A stretch of 46,941 nt of DNA from Acidobacteriota bacterium. Lineage in GTDB: Bacteria; Acidobacteriota; Terriglobia; Bryobacterales; Bryobacteraceae. The stretch is taken from contig QHXW01000175.1 of the NCBI GenBank assembly GCA_003223115.1, forward strand, positions 1-46,941. Reading direction: 5' to 3'. This document shows positions 42,606-46,941 of the stretch, in pieces (position 1 is the stretch's first letter; each line of letters starts with the position of its first letter). The notes below the pieces were generated by a model. That model had not been told where the DNA came from. It made no database searches and saw only the letters and a list, made by a program, of their open reading frames with translations. A program made the translations under genes and the position numbers.

Positions 42606-43556
42606 GTGAAAAGCTCCCCAGACGAGCCTCCATTGCGGATCACTCTCACTCGCGACGACGCCGGCGTACGCCTCGATCACCTGCTGCACTCCCATCTGCC
42701 TCAGTACAGCCGCGCGCGTCTGCAGCAGTGGATCAAGAACGGCCGCGTGCAGGTGAATGGCTCTGCGTGCCGGCCCTCATATCTGGTTCGGCGTTCGGAT
42801 GTCATCGACGTTGAGCCCGCGGAACTCTCGCCCCTCTTCGCCACGCCCGAAGCCATTCCGCTCAAGATTCTGCATGAAGACCAGGACCTGGTGGCAATCG
42901 ATAAACCAGCCGGCATGGTGGTGCACACGGGCGCCGGAGTGCGATCGGGAACGCTGGTGAACGCCCTGCTGCATCACTTTGATTCCCTCTCCCGCGCGGG
43001 CGGCGACTTGCGGCCGGGCATCGTGCACCGCCTGGACCGCTACACCAGCGGCGTGCTACTGGTGGCCAAGAATGACGCGGCGCATCAAAATCTGGCCGAG
43101 CAGTTCGCTTCGCGCCAAATCGAAAAAACCTACCTGGCCCTGGTGCACGGCAAGGTGAAGCTGGATCACGGGCGCATCGCGAAGCCCATCACGCGCGATC
43201 CACGCCAACGCGTACGAATGACCGCCCGGCTGGCGCGCGGCCGCCAAGCAATCACCGAATATCACGTGCTACGGCGATCCAAGGATTTCACGTTTCTAGA
43301 GGTTCGCATCGGAACGGGGCGTACCCACCAGATTCGCGTGCACCTGGCCAGCATCGGCCATCCGGTGGCTGGGGACCGTCTTTACGGAGCGCCTGCCACG
43401 ATCGACGGCCAGCCGACACTTTCCCGCTTCTTCCTCCACGCCCACCGGATCCGCTTCGATCACCCTTCGACCGGGGACCGGATCACCGTGGAATCTCCTC
43501 TGCCGGCGGAACTTACAGACTGGAGAGACGCGCTAGCAGACGGGGGGCCAGCATAG
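42606..43556 (+). CDS. rluD: RluA/RluD-family 23S rRNA pseudouridine synthase
   Basis: This pseudouridine synthase of about 316 residues would isomerise uridines in 23S rRNA. An N-terminal S4 RNA-binding domain (AGVRLDHLLHSHLPQYSRAR, then WIKNGRVQVNG) is followed by the RluA catalytic core with the invariant aspartate in HRLDRYTSGVLLVAKN. RIGTGRTHQIRVHLASIGHP is the other hallmark. The C-terminus ends shortly after the core. GTG 42606 is preferred. The frame can extend to TTG 42588. Assignment to RluD rather than another RluA-family enzyme is by domain layout, so rRNA sites are not certain. It is divergent from the ECF operon, with a 178-232 nt intergenic region, depending on the sigma start, in which nothing definite was found. 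Confidence 0.9.
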   Translation: MKSSPDEPPLRITLTRDDAGVRLDHLLHSHLPQYSRARLQQWIKNGRVQVNGSACRPSYLVRRSDVIDVEPAELSPLFATPEAIPLKILHEDQDLVAIDKPAGMVVHTGAGVRSGTLVNALLHHFDSLSRAGGDLRPGIVHRLDRYTSGVLLVAKNDAAHQNLAEQFASRQIEKTYLALVHGKVKLDHGRIAKPITRDPRQRVRMTARLARGRQAITEYHVLRRSKDFTFLEVRIGTGRTHQIRVHLASIGHPVAGDRLYGAPATIDGQPTLSRFFLHAHRIRFDHPSTGDRITVESPLPAELTDWRDALADGGPA

Positions 43557-43613
43557 CGTGCCATCACTCTTCCTTCCGATTCACGCGAATTCGTACGGAT
43601 CAGGCGCTTCCTC

Positions 43614-43619
43614 TATAAT
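43614..43619 (+). promoter_or_regulatory. -10 box of a leaderless transcript
   Basis: TATAAT is perfect and ends 8 nt before ATG 43628, so transcription would begin on or next to the A of the start codon. No -35 hexamer is evident at 17 nt. Confidence 0.45.
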
Positions 43620-43627
43620 TGACTCAT

Positions 43628-44557
43628 ATGAATTGGCTGGTCCCCGTTGTGATCGGCGCACTCGGCTTTTCGGCGGCGGCCCAGCAGCCCGACCAAAAGC
43701 CGGCCAACGTCGATAACCCTGATACCCGATTTACCCTCGAGGTGAATCGCGTGAACATGCTGTTCACGGTTACCGACAAAAAGGGCAAGTTCATCACCGA
43801 TCTCAACCAAGATGCCTTCTCGGTGGTGGAAAACAAGAAGCAACAGGCTATCCAGGAATTCACGGCCGAGAGTGACCTGCCGCTCCGCATCGCTATTTTG
43901 ATTGATACCAGCAACAGTATCCGCGACCGCTTCAGGTTCGAGCAGCAGGCGGCTGTCGATTTCATCAACAGCGTGATCCGGCCACGCCAGGACAGAGCCA
44001 TGCTGGTGAGTTTTGACTCCGCCGCTGAGCTGGTCCAGGACCTGACCGATAATCCGGAGTTACTTGACACTGCCATCCGCAGCTTGCGCCCGGGCGGCGG
44101 TACCGCGCTCTATGATGCACTGTTTTATGCCAGCCGCGATAAGCTGCAATTGGACAAGCCCCGGCACAAGTTCCGGCGGGCCGTAATCATTGTGAGCGAT
44201 GGCGAAGACAACCAGAGCCGCTATTCGCGCGATCAGGCGCTCGAGATGGCTCAGAAGGCCGACGCGGTGATCTATTGCATTTCAACCAACATCTCCCGCA
44301 TCGCCAGCGACGGCGACAAGGTCCTCAAGTATCTGGCATCTGAAACCGGCGGGCAGGCTTTCTTTCCGTTCAAGGCCGAGGACCTGGCGCAATCTTTTGA
44401 AAACATCGCCAACGAGCTCCGCCATCAGTACAACATTTTCTACCGGCCCGAGCCTTTCAAAACCGATGGCCTCTATCACACGGTGGATCTGAGGGTAAAG
44501 GGGCGTAAAGATCTTGTGGTGCGCGCGCGCAAAGGATATTACGCGCCCAAGATGTAA
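43628..44557 (+). CDS. secreted VWFA-domain protein (acidobacterial VWFA type)
   Basis: This is an exported 309-residue protein. After a signal peptide (LVPVVIGALGFSAAAQQ) the conserved acidobacterial pre-domain appears (LEVNRVNMLFTVTDKKGKF, then FSVVENKKQQAIQEF). A von Willebrand factor A domain follows with an intact metal-ion-dependent adhesion site (DTSNS at 93-97), the GGGTALYDALFYA threonine block and VSDGEDNQS. The protein belongs to the lineage-expanded family often named VWFA-related acidobacterial domain (TIGR03436). Its role is thought to be surface adhesion or protein binding. ATG 43628 is used, not the earlier in-frame TTG at 43619, as the signal peptide then begins at the expected place. 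Confidence 0.85.
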   Translation: MNWLVPVVIGALGFSAAAQQPDQKPANVDNPDTRFTLEVNRVNMLFTVTDKKGKFITDLNQDAFSVVENKKQQAIQEFTAESDLPLRIAILIDTSNSIRDRFRFEQQAAVDFINSVIRPRQDRAMLVSFDSAAELVQDLTDNPELLDTAIRSLRPGGGTALYDALFYASRDKLQLDKPRHKFRRAVIIVSDGEDNQSRYSRDQALEMAQKADAVIYCISTNISRIASDGDKVLKYLASETGGQAFFPFKAEDLAQSFENIANELRHQYNIFYRPEPFKTDGLYHTVDLRVKGRKDLVVRARKGYYAPKM

Positions 44558-44578
44558 GGCCGCTATCAGCCGGGCTTC

Positions 44579-44700
44579 CTACAGCTTGAACCTGTAGCCG
44601 CGAATCTTCACCAGCAAGATGGTCCGGGTCGTGGGTCATGCCTGCGCCGGCCCCCAGGTTGAATTCCCAGTTCGGCGATAGGTTTAGGTTAGGTTCAGGT
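44579..44700 (-). pseudogene. remnant of an outer-membrane beta-barrel protein
   Basis: On the minus strand NLNLSPNWEFNLGAGAGMT is followed, after a one-base shift near 44622, by HLLVKIRGYRFKL and a stop (44581-44579). The pattern of G-A-G-x-G-M-T followed by a terminal strand ending in GYRF is typical of the end of acidobacterial outer-membrane proteins. The upstream part is missing, since the region before it is occupied by the start of the radical SAM gene. Only about 40 residues survive. Confidence 0.4.
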
Positions 44701-44783
44701 CGATGGCCGGCCTGGGCTGTCGCTGCCCGGTTGTGGCCCGGTTGTCTCTTGCAAATAGGCGAAGAAAAGACGAAAATAGACGG

Positions 44784-45794
44784 ATGCTGCTGTTCGCCTC
44801 TTCTCCCGAGCCCGAACTGTCTCTCAACAAAAATCGCCTTGTGGGGATCGCGAAGCTGGCCGCGCAAAGTGAGGTCCTTGAGTCCAAGCGCGCCGTGAAG
44901 TATTTCGAGATCCCTGTGCGGAGCCTGCTGAATCGGACGAAACCCGGAATGCCTTTCCAGTGGACTATCAATCCTTACCGGGGCTGCGAATTCGGCTGCA
45001 AATATTGCTATGCCCGCTACACGCACGAGTTCATGGAAAAAGACGCCGCCGCGTTCGAAGACCAGATCTACGCCAAAGCTCGTGTGGTCGAAATTCTGGA
45101 GCGTGAGTTGGTGAAAATCGATAAACGCGAGCTTATCGCGATCGGCACCGCGACCGACCCTTATCAACCGGCCGAGCGGCGTTTCATGCGCACGCGGTCC
45201 ATCCTCGAAGTTTTCGCGCGGCGGCGCGGATGGCATCTGTCGATCACCACCAAATCAGACCTTGTTGGCCGGGATGTCGATTTGCTACGCGAGATTGCGC
45301 GGTCGAACCTCCTGGATGTGAACATCACCATCACGACGTTGAAGACGAACTTGGCCCGGATGCTTGAGCCCCGCGCCCCGCGGCCGGACCTGCGGCTGGC
45401 TGCCGTGCAGAAGCTTGCTGACGCCGGAATTGTGGTGGGCGTGTTCCCGAATCCCATTCTGCCGCTGATCACAGACCGGGAAAAAGATCTCGACCGCCTG
45501 GCGGCTGCCGCGAAACGGGCTGGCGCTCAATACTTCGGCGGCGGCGTCCTGTTTCTGATGCCCTCTGCTCAGAAGATTTTCTTCCCATTCCTGCGCGAGC
45601 GGTTTCCGCGTCTGGTGCGCCGCTACCAGGAACGGTACACTAGGAGCCCCTATCTGCGCGGTGCTTATCTGGACACGTTGCGCGAGCGGCTGAGGAAGAT
45701 TCGCGCGCGCCACGGGCTGGCATCCACGCCGGTCGAATACAGGCCCGACCTCTGGGAGGACGAGCGCCAGCAGGAACTGTTTCCGGAAGAGTAG
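44784..45794 (+). CDS. radical SAM protein, spore-photoproduct-lyase-like (SplB/Rv2578c type)
   Basis: This is a 336-residue radical SAM enzyme. Cysteines C68, C72 and C75 in GCEFGCKYCYAR form the CxxxCxxC site for the 4Fe-4S cluster and SAM. The pattern of N-terminal VKYFEIPVRSLLNR, TINPYRGCEFGC and LIAIGTATDPYQPAERR matches the family annotated as SplB-like or Rv2578c-type. Members are often mis-annotated as DNA repair lyases, and their true substrate is unknown. ATG 44784 was chosen because the stretch before it (from 44703) is non-coding and overlaps a gene remnant. The protein ends at a TAG near the converging TonB fragment. Confidence 0.88.
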   Translation: MLLFASSPEPELSLNKNRLVGIAKLAAQSEVLESKRAVKYFEIPVRSLLNRTKPGMPFQWTINPYRGCEFGCKYCYARYTHEFMEKDAAAFEDQIYAKARVVEILERELVKIDKRELIAIGTATDPYQPAERRFMRTRSILEVFARRRGWHLSITTKSDLVGRDVDLLREIARSNLLDVNITITTLKTNLARMLEPRAPRPDLRLAAVQKLADAGIVVGVFPNPILPLITDREKDLDRLAAAAKRAGAQYFGGGVLFLMPSAQKIFFPFLRERFPRLVRRYQERYTRSPYLRGAYLDTLRERLRKIRARHGLASTPVEYRPDLWEDERQQELFPEE

Positions 45795-45814
45795 TTGTAA
45801 GTTGCGCGGTCGTC

Positions 45815-46745
45815 TTACTCACTCAACCTGAACGGTACCTCCACTTCAGTGACTATTTCCGCCGGCATGCCATTCAGCAACGTCGGTTTATAGACCCATT
45901 GCGCGAGGGCTTCTCGCGCGGCCGGAACCAATAGCGGGTGCCCCCTGATCAACTCCATTTGGGCGATCCGGCCGTCACGGCCAACGGTCACCTGGAAGAG
46001 GACCACGCCTTGGAGACGAGCTTGCCGCGCCAGAGCCGGATATTCAGGCGGCACCTGCTTGATCAGTTTTGCTGCCTGCACTTGCGGCGCTACGCTGCGG
46101 CTGGTACGCCGGTTTCTGGCCGCGGAATTGAAACTGAGCTTCGTGCCGGATGCCGAGCAACAAATGCCGCCGCTTTCGGACCGATCTCGGCGATGAGCTG
46201 CCAGGCGGCATCCTCTCTGATTCAGCGGCTCGGGAGAGTCACCAGCAGGCGGTCATGCGAAGTCTCGCCGGTCCTTCCACCGTGATCGGGTTTCCTGCTT
46301 GAGGCACTTGGGGCCCTTGAGGGCGTGTCCTCAGGTTTGGCTCGCAGCATTTCAAGGCCCTCACTCCACGTTGCGGTTATCAGGCTCCAGCGCTTGCGCG
46401 CGTTTGAGCAGCGTTTCGGCGTATTCACGCCGCATCCGGTCCCCAGTGCGCTGCCATTCATTTCATCAGTCCCAGCCCATATACGCAGCCGGGCGAGGTC
46501 CACGCCCACCGTGCCCACCAGTTTGGCGTCACCTGAGCTTTCGAGTTCGCTTTTCACCATACTGACAAACGCAGGGTCAGAACTCCCGAATCCTGGCGGG
46601 CTTGGGGTGGAATTGTATACGGTACTCGCATACAGCTGAGACAGGCGTTCGGTCCAGCGCGGGTTCGAGGGATCCACGTCTCGCGCTCGCTTGAGCCATT
46701 CCGCGGTACTGGATGGTTCCCTGTAGTGAAACAGCGTTGCAACAT
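45815..46745 (-). pseudogene. TPR and TonB C-terminal domain protein, frameshifted
   Basis: Minus-strand pieces of one gene are scattered over several frames. The 5' part has TPR-like repeats (LFHYREPSSTAEWLKRARDV, then DPSNPRWTERLSQLY). A later piece in a second frame reads EYAETLLKRAQALEPDN (near 46385-46440). A third carries AAWQLIAEIGPKAAAF (near 46160-46210). The 3' part is a clean TonB C-terminal domain of about 88 residues (AAKLIKQVPPEYPALARQAR, then LQGVVLFQVTVGRDG) ending at 45815. Joining them needs at least three frameshifts. The gene is cut at its 5' end by the transposase fragment. It is likely a decayed gene, or a poorly resolved repeat-adjacent region. Confidence 0.6.
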
Positions 46746-46941
46746 TCTACGCCAACCTCACTTGGTTGAGCCAACACCAGGAGTCGATTGAGAAGCGGCT
46801 GTTCGCCAAGCGGTCGGGGCAGAAACCGAATCTCTTTCTCTACGACGTGACCAGCAGTTATCTGGAAGGCAAGTGCCATGCCTACGGCGCCTATGGCTAC
46901 AACCGCGACGGCAAGAAGACAAGAAGCAGATGGTCATCGGC
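46736..46941 (+). mobile_element. truncated IS1634/IS4-like transposase
   Basis: The plus strand encodes FYANLTWLSQHQESIEKRLF, then LFLYDVTSSYLEGKCHAYG and YGYNRDGKK. This is recognisable as the middle of an IS1634-type (IS4 superfamily) transposase. The D in YDVTSSY is the expected first acidic catalytic residue. No start codon precedes it: a TGA lies at 46727-46729 and the coding sense begins at about 46736. One further base loss near 46917 shifts the frame to KKQMVIG. The 3' end is cut by the window. It directly abuts the broken TPR gene, so the insertion or a later deletion truncated both. Confidence 0.65.

Noticed and set aside
44579-44597. Hairpin CTACAG/CTGTAG as a terminator of the VWFA gene
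   Set aside because: The stem is only 6 bp, lacks a T-run, and is explained by the end of the outer-membrane remnant on the minus strand.
44703-44783. Upstream start of the radical SAM protein
   Set aside because: The residues are not family-like and overlap the outer-membrane remnant. ATG 44784 is adequate.
1-46941. CRISPR arrays, tRNA or rRNA genes
   Set aside because: No repeat-spacer pattern, cloverleaf or rRNA sequence was recognised by reading. A tRNA and covariance-model search could still find one.

Overview
The window (46.9 kb, GC-rich) looks like a chromosomal segment of an acidobacterium close to the Bryobacterales/Solibacter group. The reasons are two secreted proteins ending in the Solibacter-type TIGR03437 C-terminal module (10193-12088 and 17343-19874), an acidobacterial VWFA-type secreted protein (43628-44557), a FecR-domain secreted protein, and a Gram-negative outer-membrane biogenesis pair (BamA and Skp/OmpH). 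No tRNA, rRNA or CRISPR array was seen. Taxonomy is inferred from family content only.

Layout. 0-2.9 kb: assimilatory sulfate reduction (APS/PAPS reductase cysH, APS kinase cysC) coupled to a PHP phosphoesterase whose only plausible start is CTG. 3.2-4.8 kb: YgfZ-like folate-binding protein and a small membrane protein, both minus strand. 4.8-8.0 kb: a decaying zone with an MBL-fold hydrolase that has lost its metal-binding motif, an esterase broken by about six frameshifts, and a frameshifted hypothetical gene. 8.0-12.1 kb: Gfo/Idh/MocA oxidoreductase, FecR protein with poly-proline tail, and a BNR/TIGR03437 protein. 12.1-12.6 kb: a cold-shock gene with promoter, about 120-nt leader, an internal terminator-like hairpin and its own terminator. 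12.6-14.6 kb: thiL coupled to an O-methyltransferase. 14.7-19.9 kb: a three-gene ATGA-coupled operon of a FadL-type porin, an SGNH pseudo-hydrolase and a kelch/TIGR03437 protein. 19.9-23.1 kb: four conserved or unknown genes, three of them a minus-strand operon beginning with a DinB-like gene. 23.3-28.0 kb: bamA, skp and a secreted hypothetical.

28.0-30.8 kb holds the most striking locus. It has a Nudix hydrolase, an IscU/NifU-like scaffold with a displaced third cysteine, and a class-I glutamine-amidotransferase-like gene (28931-29731) in which an in-frame TGA (29216-29218) sits exactly where the catalytic cysteine is expected. A perfect 8-bp hairpin with a G-first loop begins 12 nt after it. 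This fits a selenocysteine codon plus bacterial SECIS and matches the family described as CTP synthase C-terminal-region-related (seleno)protein. An SDR dehydrogenase overlaps its end.

30.9-37.4 kb: uvrA, a conserved deoxyhypusine-synthase-like protein coupled to a CPBP membrane protease, and a GNAT-PLP aminotransferase fusion. 37.4-38.5 kb: mtnA. 38.5-42.4 kb (minus strand): an ECF sigma / HEAT-repeat anti-sigma / two DUF4097-type proteins / ABC ATPase operon that looks like an envelope-stress module. 42.6-45.8 kb: RluD-type pseudouridine synthase, VWFA protein, an outer-membrane protein remnant and a SPL-like radical SAM protein. The right edge is a broken TPR-TonB gene abutting a truncated IS1634/IS4-like transposase.

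Several genes start only 6-11 nt after a -10-like hexamer, which suggests frequent leaderless initiation.
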